This document shows, one piece after another, positions 1 through 8,393 of a stretch of DNA of 29,305 nt (the first letter of the stretch is position 1; the number at the start of each line of letters is the position of its first letter). The stretch is from contig CAJGCJ010000009.1 of assembly GCA_904501775.1 (NCBI GenBank), forward strand, positions 1-29,305, given 5' to 3'. The notes beneath the pieces were generated by a model. That model searched no databases. It worked only from the letters and a program-made list of their open reading frames with translations, and had not been told where the DNA came from. This stretch comes from an uncultured Bacteroidaceae bacterium. GTDB taxonomy: Bacteria; Bacteroidota; Bacteroidia; Bacteroidales; Bacteroidaceae. The translations under genes were made by a program, and so were the position numbers.

Positions 1-3000
1 CCAAGAGAGCTGATAGTCGCTGTTCAAGTTACCTGCAAACTTCTGGAACTTCTTGTTAGCCTCGCGAACGCGCAACTTACCACCATCGGTAACATCAGCG
101 TAACCACCGAGTGAAGGCTTGCCGTTTGTAATGTAGAGGTCACCTGCCTTGTTCTTAAGAGTAGACGCAGAAGATATCATTACAGGATTTCCTTCATTAT
201 CAAGTACAAGGTTACCGTTATTGTCTTGTTCATAAACAGCTTCAACGGGAGTCTTGCTATACTTAACAGTCTCAATAATAATTTCGTTATTATTCATATC
301 AACACCTTTGCTATACTCTACGTAGCTATAAACATCGTCTTTATAGCGTGTGAAGTCTGTGATGTAGATATCACCGTATGAACCGCCCTTTCTGTAGAGC
401 AACTGAATCTTACCGTTTGCGATGGTGGTTGACATATCCTTATCATAACCGTACTTATCCTTAGCGGTCTTCTCGATCTCGTTCTTGTTGTAAGAGAAGT
501 TAACGTTTGTATTCCAACGCCAATCCTTGTTGATAGCCCAGTCGTAACCTACTGAAAGCTCGACACCCTGGTTGCGGATAATACCTGAGTTAACAGGCTG
601 CATCTTACCGTTTGTACCTGCAATCTCAAGATATGACTTGTGCATTGCTGAGTTATAGTATGTAATGTCGACATTCAGACAGTCGCGGAAGAACTGCATC
701 TCGAGACCGGTCTCGAATGACTTAGTCTTCTCGGGCTCGGGGATGAAGGCATTTCTTGAAGTTGAAGTTACAGTACCTGTAGCCTCATTTCTGCTAACAG
801 CGTTGTAAACTGTATTAGGAATAGAGTTACCTACCTCAGAGTAGCTCAAACGATACTTAGCATAGCTGAACCATTTGGGAAGCTCCACGAGGTCGCTGAT
901 GATGGCGTTACCACCAAGACCGAAGTAACCATAGCTCTCATCTGTTCCAAGGTAGCTGAACTGCTTGAAGGGACGATACCAGTCCTGACGATAAGAAGCA
1001 TCGAAGAAGATCTTGTCTTTCCAGCCGATTTGTGCTGTTGCAAGAGCAGCCTGGTCCCAGTTAGAGCTCTGACTCTTAGATGTAACACCTGAACCGCCAT
1101 AGTTAGGCTCGAAACGGTTGATAGCATCTGAAAGTTCTGTTACGATACCGTTCTTCTGCATATCTACAGTTGCTGCACCGATATAAGTGCTGCTACCGCT
1201 ACCCTTTACAGTGTGACCTACATAACCTGCAGAAGCAGAGAGTGACCAATCCTCGCCAAACTCCTTCATATAAGAGAGCATGTAGTCGGTATAGATCTCG
1301 TTTGTACGGCTGTTAGAAAGGTGATATACACCATAGCGGTACATATCAACGGGACCCCATGTAGAAGCGTAAGTATTACCCTCGCTCTTGTACTTAGAGT
1401 GGTCAATTGATACACGTGCCTGGAAGTTAAGACCCTCCATGATTCTAACGCTACCATTGAATGATGCAGAGAAACGCTCCTCGTTGCTCTCGCTGTTAAT
1501 CATATTTGTCAACCAATAGGGGTTGTTGAATGTGGGACCCTGGAATGCATACTGCTGCTGAGGACCCTTGAGCAATACGTTGCCTGTTACGGCCTTGTAT
1601 GTACCGTCGTCCTGCAACTGATAGTAAACCTGTGTACCGTTACCCATAGCGTCACCTGATGACAACCATGCGCCATCCATGCTGTATACGCTCTTGTAGT
1701 AGTCCATATCTACGTCACGAGGAGTAGTATACATATGATAGATGGGGTTACCTACTGTACCACCACCGACACGGTTCTTAGTCTTAGCCTGATTGTAGCT
1801 TACGTTAACACCCAAAGTGATGCGGTCCCAAAGCTTGTAGTTCTGACGGAACGCGAATGTGTTACGGTTGTAACGGTTGGTATCAAGCATACCGATTGAG
1901 TGTGAGTTAGAGTAAGATACATAAGTCTGAATCTTCTCGGTACCACCTGAAACTGAGATTGAGTTGTTTGTGTTGATACCGGTTTCATAGAACTCAGCGA
2001 TATCGTCCTTAGCATAGTTACGCAAACGAACCTCGTTCACATAATCTGATGTGAAATACTGCTTGTCACCGGCTACGTTGAATATGTGTTTGCCACTGCC
2101 ACTCAGCTTGCTACCCCAGCTGTCATACAACAATGAACCACCGGTAGCAGTTGTTCTGTAACCACCATAATGGTTCTGCAATTCGGGAGTAAGAAGAGGA
2201 TTGTCGAATGTAGTATTTGAGTTGAATGTAACCTCCATTTTACCCTCTTTACCCTTCTTTGTGGTAATCATGACAACACCATTGGCTGCACGTGAACCAT
2301 AAAGAGCCGCAGCGTTCGCACCCTTAAGCACGTTCATTGACTCGATATCGTCGGGGTTGATCATTGACATGGGGTCACTACCCTCAGTTGCACCTGAATA
2401 AGTAAGGTTGGCTGCATCGCTCACCTGACCGCGGATGCTGTTAGTCAAAGGCACACCGTCCACAACGATAAGAGGAGCGTTGTCACCCATGATTGACTTG
2501 TTACCACGGAGAGTGATCTTAGAAGCACCACCGGCACCACCGGCACTGGGAGTAATTGTGATACCTGAAATCTTACCCTCGAGTGAGTTAACAAGGTTCA
2601 CATCCTGTACCTGAAGAAGGTCGGCTGCCTTAATCTGCTGAGTAGCATAGGTAAGAGACTTCTCTTTACGCATAATACCCATGGCAGTTACAACGAACTC
2701 CTCGAGCTGTGCAGTTTCCTCTTGAAGTGTGAAGTTAAGAACACCGCCGTTCCATACAAGGTCCAAAGTGTTGTAACCCATCATCTGGGCACGGATTGTA
2801 GAACCTTTCTTCACGAAGTCGAGTGTGTAGTTACCATCAAAATCGACTTGGCAAGAGTTTGTAGTACCCACAACAAAGACGATAGCACCGAAAACCGGAT
2901 CACCATAGCTATCAAGGACAGCACCCTTGACAACTCCACCATCTTGTTGCATCACATTTGTTTCGGCAATTGCTTGAGGAGCAATTCCGCTAAGCGGAAG

Positions 3001-3051
3001 CGCAAAAAGAGCTGCCGCCAACAGTGAAATTCCAACTGTTTTGAGTTTCAT
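1..3051 (-). CDS. SusC-family TonB-dependent outer-membrane transporter, 3' end cut by window edge
   Basis: The frame opens at the ATG at 3051 and stays open to base 1, giving about 1017 residues without the C-terminus. SusC proteins form the outer-membrane beta-barrel that imports oligosaccharides captured by a SusD lipoprotein, powered by TonB-ExbBD. Visible parts, in order: a signal peptide (about residues 1-29, ending in QAIA); a carboxypeptidase-D-regulatory-like domain (VVKGAVLDSYGDPVFGAIVF); the SusC hallmark EEFVVTAMGI; a plug domain with SLEGKISGITI, the conserved LIVVDGVPLTN and NVLKGANAAALYGSRAANGV; then barrel strands rich in Asn, Tyr and Ser. A full family member is usually about 1000-1100 residues, so little is missing. 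A SusD gene would be expected just left of base 1. The gene is divergent from the AmpG-type permease. Codons favour GGT, GTT and CTT, as in the sugar permease at 23991. The family call is firm. The substrate is unknown; the nearby fucosidases suggest fucosylated glycans (inference). Confidence 0.95.
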   Translation of the reverse strand, partial: MKLKTVGISLLAAALFALPLSGIAPQAIAETNVMQQDGGVVKGAVLDSYGDPVFGAIVFVVGTTNSCQVDFDGNYTLDFVKKGSTIRAQMMGYNTLDLVWNGGVLNFTLQEETAQLEEFVVTAMGIMRKEKSLTYATQQIKAADLLQVQDVNLVNSLEGKISGITITPSAGGAGGASKITLRGNKSIMGDNAPLIVVDGVPLTNSIRGQVSDAANLTYSGATEGSDPMSMINPDDIESMNVLKGANAAALYGSRAANGVVMITTKKGKEGKMEVTFNSNTTFDNPLLTPELQNHYGGYRTTATGGSLLYDSWGSKLSGSGKHIFNVAGDKQYFTSDYVNEVRLRNYAKDDIAEFYETGINTNNSISVSGGTEKIQTYVSYSNSHSIGMLDTNRYNRNTFAFRQNYKLWDRITLGVNVSYNQAKTKNRVGGGTVGNPIYHMYTTPRDVDMDYYKSVYSMDGAWLSSGDAMGNGTQVYYQLQDDGTYKAVTGNVLLKGPQQQYAFQGPTFNNPYWLTNMINSESNEERFSASFNGSVRIMEGLNFQARVSIDHSKYKSEGNTYASTWGPVDMYRYGVYHLSNSRTNEIYTDYMLSYMKEFGEDWSLSASAGYVGHTVKGSGSSTYIGAATVDMQKNGIVTELSDAINRFEPNYGGSGVTSKSQSSNWDQAALATAQIGWKDKIFFDASYRQDWYRPFKQFSYLGTDESYGYFGLGGNAIISDLVELPKWFSYAKYRLSYSEVGNSIPNTVYNAVSRNEATGTVTSTSRNAFIPEPEKTKSFETGLEMQFFRDCLNVDITYYNSAMHKSYLEIAGTNGKMQPVNSGIIRNQGVELSVGYDWAINKDWRWNTNVNFSYNKNEIEKTAKDKYGYDKDMSTTIANGKIQLLYRKGGSYGDIYITDFTRYKDDVYSYVEYSKGVDMNNNEIIIETVKYSKTPVEAVYEQDNNGNLVLDNEGNPVMISSASTLKNKAGDLYITNGKPSLGGYADVTDGGKLRVREANKKFQKFAGNLNSDYQLSW

Positions 3052-3090
3052 AAATTATAAATTTTTAGGTTGTTAGATCTGTACGTTCAG

Positions 3091-3127
3091 AGCCCCGCGC
3101 ACGAATAAAATCGTGCCATTTGAGGCT
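3091..3127 (-). promoter_or_regulatory. Stem-loop in the predicted 5' leader of the susC-like mRNA
   Basis: A perfect 6-bp inverted repeat, GCACGA/TCGTGC (3099-3104 and 3111-3116), has a 6-base loop. Outer arms AGCC (3091-3094) and GGCT (3124-3127) could extend it across an internal loop. It lies between the predicted -7 box and the start codon, so it would be transcribed. It has no T-tract on the minus strand, so it looks more like an mRNA-stability or RNA-binding element than a terminator. The function is inferred. Confidence 0.4.
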
Positions 3128-3158
3128 TTTGCACGCGTCACACAATAATCAAATTTGT

Positions 3159-3166
3159 CAAAAGTA
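3159..3166 (-). promoter_or_regulatory. Candidate -7 box for the susC-like gene
   Basis: On the minus strand this reads TACTTTTG, matching the Bacteroidetes -7 consensus TAnnTTTG, about 108 bp upstream of the ATG. No clear TTTG -33 element sits at the expected 19-21 bp spacing, so the call is tentative. Confidence 0.4.
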
Positions 3167-3347
3167 CACATTTTTTTTTATTGCTTAACTTTTTTCCCCC
3201 TTTTTTTTTGCTCTCGTCGCATTTTTAACGATTCGCCCCGCAAGACTTAAATACAGCAGATATAGCACCTTTCAAACGATTTGTTACTAATATCGATAAA
3301 ATTTGTACAATTGGCAAAAAATAACCAATTTTGCAACATCAAAATAT

Positions 3348-3355
3348 TACATTTG
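3348..3355 (+). promoter_or_regulatory. Candidate -7 box for the ampG-like gene
   Basis: TACATTTG matches TAnnTTTG and lies 63 bp upstream of the ATG at 3419. A TTTG at 3330-3333 is only 14 bp upstream, shorter than the usual 19-21 bp, so the -33 element is not convincing. Confidence 0.35.
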
Positions 3356-3408
3356 TAAAAAATTGATTTTTTCCCGGATATTCCACTATTTCAAAATATT
3401 TTTACATA

Positions 3409-3438
3409 AAAAGAGAGCATGAAGCAAAAGAGAGCATG
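3409..3438 (+). repeat. 13-bp direct repeat spanning the ampG-like start codon
   Basis: The sequence AAAAGAGAGCATG occurs at 3409-3421, ending in the start codon, and again at 3426-3438. The copies are offset by 17 bp, so the second ATG is out of frame with the gene. Both copies carry the same purine-rich, RBS-like stretch before ATG. Confidence 0.7.
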
Positions 3439-4681
3439 GAGCTGGATTCCGACACTATATTTTACCGAAGGACTACCCTATTTTGCGGTCAACGTAATAT
3501 CAGTCATTTTATATAAAAGGATGGGGATTGACAACGCCTCCATCGCACTATATACAAGCTGGCTATACCTGCCTTGGGTAATAAAACCGTTCTGGAGTCC
3601 GATTGTGGATATGCTGCGCACGCGACGCATGTGGATAGTGGCCACACAGCTTTTCATGGGTGCCCTGTTGGCATCTATTGCCTTTCTTATTCCGGTCAAC
3701 GATTTCTTCAGATGGACCATGTGCCTCTTTTGGCTGCTGGCTTTCAGCTCGGCAACACACGACATAGCTGCAGACGGCTTTTATATGCTTGGTCTTGACG
3801 AGGAGCAACAATCTTTCTTCACAGGCATAAGAAGCATATTCTACCGCATAGCAACGATTTTCGGGCAGGGAGTGCTCATAATCCTTGCCGGCCGTTTAGA
3901 GGTTATGACCGGCAACACAGCCATTGCATGGAGCATCACATTCTTTATAATGTGCGCACTGCTGACAGCCCTTGGACTATACCATTGGAAGGCACTTCCT
4001 ACCCCCAAAAAAGACATCTCACGCAACATCGACAGCCTAAAGGAGGCTGCAAAGAACTTCATACATATTATAATAACATTCTTCAAAAAACCCGAGATTG
4101 TCCCGGCAGTACTCTTCATGCTGTTGTTCAGACTTCCCGAGGCGCAATTGGTAAAGATGATCAACCCCTTTCTGCTCGACAGCAAAGAGGCAGGCGGCCT
4201 TGCACTGACAACTGAACAGATAGGAGTGACTTACGGCACTATAGGAGTGATAGGACTTATAATAGGCGGCATTGCAGGAGGAATATGTATCTCGCGCAAA
4301 GGACTGAAACATTGGCTGTGGCCTATGGTGGTAGCAATCTCGCTGCCCAACATCGTATATGTCTATCTTAGTTTCGCACAACCCGAGAGCCTGTTCGTGA
4401 TAAACAGCTGCATATTTGTCGAGCAGTTGGGATATGGTTTCGGCTTCACCGCATATATGGTATACCTATTATATTTTGCTCAGGGCGAATACCCCACTGC
4501 GCACTATGCCATATCAACCGCATTCATGGCACTTGGAATGATGCTGCCCGGAATGGTATCGGGTTACATACAGGAGGCTATAGGATATGGCAATTTCTTC
4601 ATTTGGGTTATGATTTGCTGCGTAGCCACATTCGTAGTATCGGCATTCCTGAAAATTGACCCGAAGTTCGGCAAAAAATAA
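3419..4681 (+). CDS. AmpG-type major facilitator superfamily permease
   Basis: This 420-residue, very hydrophobic protein has a 12-helix MFS pattern. It opens with WIPTLYFTEGLPYFAVNVIS, the TEGLP-type start typical of AmpG and related permeases; the charged motif PIVDMLRTRRMW follows in the loop after helix 2, and SSATHDIAADGFY lies near residues 110-122. Classical AmpG imports GlcNAc-anhydroMurNAc muropeptides across the inner membrane for peptidoglycan recycling. Bacteroidetes relatives are also used for amino-sugar uptake (family knowledge). Here it precedes a secreted GH95 fucosidase and a BadF-type sugar kinase, which suggests import of an amino sugar or small glycan for phosphorylation (inference). 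The start is followed by an out-of-frame copy of its own upstream sequence (see the direct repeat at 3409-3438). The family call is good; the substrate is unknown. Confidence 0.85.
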   Translation: MKQKRAWSWIPTLYFTEGLPYFAVNVISVILYKRMGIDNASIALYTSWLYLPWVIKPFWSPIVDMLRTRRMWIVATQLFMGALLASIAFLIPVNDFFRWTMCLFWLLAFSSATHDIAADGFYMLGLDEEQQSFFTGIRSIFYRIATIFGQGVLIILAGRLEVMTGNTAIAWSITFFIMCALLTALGLYHWKALPTPKKDISRNIDSLKEAAKNFIHIIITFFKKPEIVPAVLFMLLFRLPEAQLVKMINPFLLDSKEAGGLALTTEQIGVTYGTIGVIGLIIGGIAGGICISRKGLKHWLWPMVVAISLPNIVYVYLSFAQPESLFVINSCIFVEQLGYGFGFTAYMVYLLYFAQGEYPTAHYAISTAFMALGMMLPGMVSGYIQEAIGYGNFFIWVMICCVATFVVSAFLKIDPKFGKK

Positions 4682-4689
4682 CCGAGACA

Positions 4690-4722
4690 GGGTGTTAAAG
4701 CAGCAGATAACACCCTTAATAT
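4690..4722 (+). terminator. Hairpin downstream of the ampG-like gene
   Basis: A perfect 8-bp stem, GGGTGTTA/TAACACCC (4690-4697 and 4708-4715), has a 10-base loop and starts 8 bp after the stop codon. It is followed by TTAATATTT, a short T-rich tail, which fits a modest rho-independent terminator separating the permease from the GH95 gene. Confidence 0.65.
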
Positions 4723-4765
4723 TTAAAAGTTGGGTACAAATTCTTCATATTACAAATATTATACC

Positions 4766-4773
4766 TATCTTTG
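4766..4773 (+). promoter_or_regulatory. Candidate -7 box for the GH95 gene
   Basis: TATCTTTG matches TAnnTTTG and lies 80 bp upstream of the ATG at 4854. No matching TTTG sits at the -33 position. The resulting leader of about 70 bases contains a small hairpin, TTCCGG/CCGGAA (4789-4794 and 4800-4805). Confidence 0.4.
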
Positions 4774-4853
4774 AAATATACTTCATATTTCCGGCTCATC
4801 CGGAACTATCATTGAGTTAATGCCCGAAACAACTAACAACACATAAAACAGCT

Positions 4854-7358
4854 ATGAAAAAAGTAAAAGTTATCGTTGCGTCACTGCTCTTTGCAATGGG
4901 AGCACAGGCGCAAACCGACTACATCCATGGTCTTTCGGTATGGTTCGACAAGCCTACCACACTTAAAGGACAGCAAATATGGTATAACGGACGCCCCGAC
5001 CTTTGGGCAGGCAAAGAGAAGCCCGAAGGTGCCGGTGATGCAGGTGCAAACCCCGACCCCGAATGGGAATCACAGTCACTACCTATAGGTAATGGCAGCA
5101 TCGGAGGTAACATATTCGGTTCAATCGAGGCAGAGCGCATCACATTCAACGAGAAGACGCTGTGGCGAGGTGGTCCTAACACCGAAGGAGGAGCCGCATA
5201 TTATTGGAATGTAAACAAGGAATCGGCACACCTTTTGAAGGATATACGCCAAGCCTTCACCGATGGAGACGACGAGAAGGCGGCACGCCTGACACGCGAG
5301 AACTTCAACAGCCCTGCGCAGTATGAAGTATACAACGAGAAGCCTTTCCGCTTCGGTAACTTCACCACCATGGGCGAATTCTACATTGAGACAGGACACA
5401 ACCTGCTGAAGATGGGCGAATACAAACGTATCCTGTCGCTCGACTCGGCACTTGCAGTGGTACAATATGAGCGCGACGGAATCAAGTTCGAAAGAAAGTA
5501 TTTTACATCGTACCCCGCCAATGTCATGGCAATAAAGTTCTCGGCCGACAAAAAGGGTGAGCAGAACCTTACACTAAGCTATGCCAAGAACCCCGTATCA
5601 GAGGGCAAGATGGAGAGCATCGGCAACAATGGGTTGATTTTCAAGGGCGTACTCGACAACAACAAGATGCAATACACCCTAAGAATACATGCCGAAGCCA
5701 AGGGCGGAACTGTAACAAACAGCAACGGCTGCATCAAGGTCGTTGCAGCTGACGAGGTATATTTCTACATCACAGCCGACACCGACTACAAAATCAATTT
5801 CGACCCCGACTTCAACGACCCCAAGACATATGTAGGCGTTAACCCCGACGAGACAACAGAGGCTTGGATCAACAGCGCAGTAGCCAAGGGATACGACAAG
5901 CTCTTTGAGGAGCACTACAACGATTATGCAGCACTCTTCAACCGAGTAAGCATCGACCTCAACCCCAACGCACCCACAACATTGGAGTTCCCCGGCGTGG
6001 CAAACATGTCGACACCCGACCGTCTGAAGAGCTACCGCACAGGAAAGCCCGACAACGGACTCGAGGAGCTATACTATCAGTTCGGACGCTATCTTCTTAT
6101 TGCAAGCTCGCGCCCCGGCAACCTGCCTGCCAACCTTCAGGGTATGTGGCACAACAACGTCGATGGCCCATGGCGTGTCGACTACCACAACAACATCAAC
6201 CTTCAGATGAACTACTGGCCCGCATGCGCGACCAACCTCGACGAGTGCGTATTACCCCTCGTTGACTTCATCCGCACACTCATCAAGCCCGGTGAGAAGA
6301 CCGCCAAGGCCTATTTCGGAGCACGCGGATGGACTGCAAGCATATCGGGCAACATCTTCGGATTCACAGCGCCCCTCGCGAGTCAGGATATGTCGTGGAA
6401 CTTCAACCCCATGGCAGGACCTTGGTTGGCAACACACATCTGGGACTACTACGACTACACACGCGACCGCAAGTTCCTCAAAGAGGTGGGATACGATATC
6501 ATCAAAAGCAGTGCCATATTCGCTGTTGACTACTTGTGGAAAAAAGAGGACGGCACATACACAGCAGCACCCTCTACATCGCCCGAGCATGGCCCTATCG
6601 ACCAAGGCGCTACATTCGTACATGCAGTTGTACGCGAAATACTTCACAACGCGATAGATGCAAGCAAAGTTTTGGGAACAGATGCCAAACTGCGCAAAGA
6701 GTGGCAGAATGTACTCGACAAACTTGCTCCCTACAAGATCGGTCGCTATGGCCAGCTTATGGAGTGGAGCAAAGATATCGACGACCCCAAAGACGAGCAC
6801 AGACACGTGAACCAGCTCTTCGGCTTGCATCCCGGACACACCATATCACCTGTTACCACACCCGAACTTGCCGAGGCTTCGAAGGTTGTTCTGGTACACC
6901 GTGGTGACGGCGCAACAGGCTGGAGCATGGGCTGGAAACTTAACCAGTGGGCACGTCTGCACGACGGTAACCATGCTTACACCCTCTTCGGCAACCTATT
7001 GAAGAACGGTACACTCGACAACTTGTGGGATACACACGCTCCCTTCCAGATTGACGGTAACTTTGGCGGAACAGCCGGTATCACCGAGATGCTTATGCAG
7101 AGCCACATGGGCTTCATACATCTGTTGCCCGCACTGCCCGATGCTTGGAGCGAAGGCTCAATCAAGGGTATATGTGCAAAAGGCGGTTTCGACGTAGACA
7201 TCGAATGGAACGAAGGCAAGCTCACAAAGGTTGTTGTAACCTCGAAGAGCGGCACACGTTGTAACCTCAGATATGGCGACTCTACACTCTCTTTCGGCAC
7301 AAAGAAAGGAAAGAGCTACAACATTGAATTGAAAGACAACAAGCTTGTAGTAAAATAA
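4854..7358 (+). CDS. Secreted GH95 family alpha-L-fucosidase
   Basis: This 834-residue protein starts with a clear signal peptide (MKKVKVIVASLLFAMGAQAQ, cleavage near residue 18-20), so it acts in the periplasm or at the cell surface. GH95 enzymes hydrolyse terminal alpha-1,2-linked fucose, and some relatives act on L-galactose, by inversion. The N-terminal beta-sandwich begins near SLPIGNGSIGGNIFGS (about residues 75-90). The (alpha/alpha)6 catalytic domain carries YHNNINLQMNYWPA (N447 and N449, matching the paired catalytic Asn of AfcA), SPEHGP (E578, general acid) and QIDGNFGG (D734). All expected active-site residues are present and the length is normal. It sits between the AmpG-type permease and the BadF-type kinase, bounded by hairpins on both sides. 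With the nearby GH29 it points to breakdown of fucosylated host glycans or milk-type oligosaccharides (inference). The family call is firm; exact linkage specificity is not proven. Confidence 0.93.
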   Translation: MKKVKVIVASLLFAMGAQAQTDYIHGLSVWFDKPTTLKGQQIWYNGRPDLWAGKEKPEGAGDAGANPDPEWESQSLPIGNGSIGGNIFGSIEAERITFNEKTLWRGGPNTEGGAAYYWNVNKESAHLLKDIRQAFTDGDDEKAARLTRENFNSPAQYEVYNEKPFRFGNFTTMGEFYIETGHNLLKMGEYKRILSLDSALAVVQYERDGIKFERKYFTSYPANVMAIKFSADKKGEQNLTLSYAKNPVSEGKMESIGNNGLIFKGVLDNNKMQYTLRIHAEAKGGTVTNSNGCIKVVAADEVYFYITADTDYKINFDPDFNDPKTYVGVNPDETTEAWINSAVAKGYDKLFEEHYNDYAALFNRVSIDLNPNAPTTLEFPGVANMSTPDRLKSYRTGKPDNGLEELYYQFGRYLLIASSRPGNLPANLQGMWHNNVDGPWRVDYHNNINLQMNYWPACATNLDECVLPLVDFIRTLIKPGEKTAKAYFGARGWTASISGNIFGFTAPLASQDMSWNFNPMAGPWLATHIWDYYDYTRDRKFLKEVGYDIIKSSAIFAVDYLWKKEDGTYTAAPSTSPEHGPIDQGATFVHAVVREILHNAIDASKVLGTDAKLRKEWQNVLDKLAPYKIGRYGQLMEWSKDIDDPKDEHRHVNQLFGLHPGHTISPVTTPELAEASKVVLVHRGDGATGWSMGWKLNQWARLHDGNHAYTLFGNLLKNGTLDNLWDTHAPFQIDGNFGGTAGITEMLMQSHMGFIHLLPALPDAWSEGSIKGICAKGGFDVDIEWNEGKLTKVVVTSKSGTRCNLRYGDSTLSFGTKKGKSYNIELKDNKLVVK

Positions 7359-7372
7359 GCCGACACATTTCC

Positions 7373-7422
7373 ATTCGGGTGCGAAGATATTTCAAAAAAA
7401 GATAGTATCTTCGCACCCGAAT
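7373..7422 (+). terminator. Very strong 17-bp hairpin between the GH95 and kinase genes
   Basis: Positions 7373-7389 and 7406-7422 are perfect 17-base inverted repeats separated by 16 bases containing an A7 run. The structure starts 14 bp after the GH95 stop and ends 17 bp before the kinase ATG. No T-tract follows on either strand, so it may act as a processing or mRNA-stability element rather than a standard terminator. Confidence 0.7.
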
Positions 7423-7439
7423 CATATATACCATAGAAA

Positions 7440-8279
7440 ATGATACTTATAGCAGACTGCGGCTCTACAAAAACCGACTGGGTATTATATGACAATGTAA
7501 CGAGTTCCATTGTCACAAGAATAAAGACACAAGGTCTTAACCCCACTCTGCAGAGCAGCGAAGAGATTTACAACATACTTTGCAACGAAATAGCTGACGA
7601 AATAGACACCGACGCACCCGAGAAGATATATTTCTACGGTGCCGGGTGTGCCTATGACGAGGCGAACGAACGCATAACAAGTGCCCTTAAAAAAGTATTC
7701 AGGACCAACGATATTGAGATAAACAGTGACCTCCTTGCTGCAGCACGTGCACTATGTGGCCACGAAGAGGGCATTGCATGCATCCTTGGCACAGGCTCAA
7801 ACTCATGTCTTTTCAATGGCAAGGAGATTATAGACAACACCCCATCATTAGGTTATATATTGGGCGACGAGGGTAGCGGTGCATCGTTGGGGCGCCGTCT
7901 GGTGAGCGACTGCCTGAAGAAACAGCTCTCGCCTGCCATGGCCAACAAGTTCCTTACACAATACAACCTTACAATACCGCAGATATTGGAGCATGTGTAT
8001 CACAAGCCACTGCCCAACCGCTATTTAGCGCAATTCGCACCCTTCTTGGCACAGAATCGCAAGGATGCCGAAATCAAAGCCCTGCTGAAGCACTGTTTCA
8101 AACTATTCTTCCAGCGTAACACAATGGTATACCGACGCTCATGGCTGCCTATACATATTGTAGGCGGCATTGGAATAACCTTTGCCGAGGAGCTTAAAGA
8201 GACAGCCGAGAGCCTTGGACTTTCAATAGGCAACATTGTAGAGAGCCCCATGAACGGCCTAATCGAGTATCATAAGTAA
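7440..8279 (+). CDS. BadF/BadG/BcrA/BcrD-family ATPase, probable N-acetyl-hexosamine kinase
   Basis: This 279-residue cytoplasmic protein belongs to the ASKHA ATPase fold. It shows the phosphate-1 loop IADCGSTKTDW (residues 4-14), the phosphate-2/adenosine region CILGTGSNSCLF near residues 115-126, and the family signature LGYILGDEGSGASLGRRL. The C-terminus carries a VGGIG motif near residue 242. Relatives of this size in Bacteroidetes are annotated as GlcNAc kinases, and one branch (MurK) phosphorylates both GlcNAc and MurNAc. With an AmpG-type permease two genes upstream, a salvage kinase for an imported amino sugar is likely (inference). It is not a fucose kinase, which belongs to other families. 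A 17-bp hairpin lies just before the start and no clear Shine-Dalgarno sequence is seen. The family call is firm; the substrate is uncertain. Confidence 0.85.
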   Translation: MILIADCGSTKTDWVLYDNVTSSIVTRIKTQGLNPTLQSSEEIYNILCNEIADEIDTDAPEKIYFYGAGCAYDEANERITSALKKVFRTNDIEINSDLLAAARALCGHEEGIACILGTGSNSCLFNGKEIIDNTPSLGYILGDEGSGASLGRRLVSDCLKKQLSPAMANKFLTQYNLTIPQILEHVYHKPLPNRYLAQFAPFLAQNRKDAEIKALLKHCFKLFFQRNTMVYRRSWLPIHIVGGIGITFAEELKETAESLGLSIGNIVESPMNGLIEYHK

Positions 8280-8297
8280 AACTACAGAAATTTATTA

Positions 8298-8320
8298 CAG
8301 TAAGGCAAAACTACTTACTG
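8298..8320 (+). repeat. Small inverted repeat after the kinase gene
   Basis: CAGTAAG (8298-8304) and CTTACTG (8314-8320) form a 7-bp stem with a 9-base loop, 18 bp after the kinase stop. It sits directly before the larger terminator hairpin and may be part of a tandem 3' structure. Confidence 0.45.
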
Positions 8321-8330
8321 AATATTACAA

Positions 8331-8372
8331 AAAGACAGCATGAGGCTCTTTGAAGAGCCTCATGCTGTCTTT
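8331..8372. terminator. 20-bp perfect bidirectional terminator between convergent genes
   Basis: Positions 8331-8350 and 8353-8372 are perfect 20-base inverted repeats with only TG between them. Flanking TTAC/GTAA could extend the stem past a two-base bulge. A-rich and T-rich ends lie on both sides, so the hairpin can end transcription from the kinase gene on the plus strand and from the 717-residue protein gene on the minus strand. Confidence 0.85.
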
Positions 8373-8393
8373 GTAACCCTTGAAGGATTATAT

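Larger units (their letters stand above)
3052..3418. other. 367-bp divergent intergenic region between susC-like and ampG-like genes
   Basis: No convincing gene lies here. The stretch is AT-rich with long T runs. It holds a candidate minus-strand promoter box (3159-3166), a hairpin in the predicted susC leader (3091-3127), and a candidate plus-strand promoter box (3348-3355). Most local regulation of the two divergent genes is probably encoded here. Confidence 0.7.

Noticed and set aside
7373..7422. Inverted repeats as an invertible DNA switch
   Set aside because: The spacer is only 16 bp and holds no promoter; invertible switches in Bacteroidales enclose a longer segment, and no recombinase is nearby.
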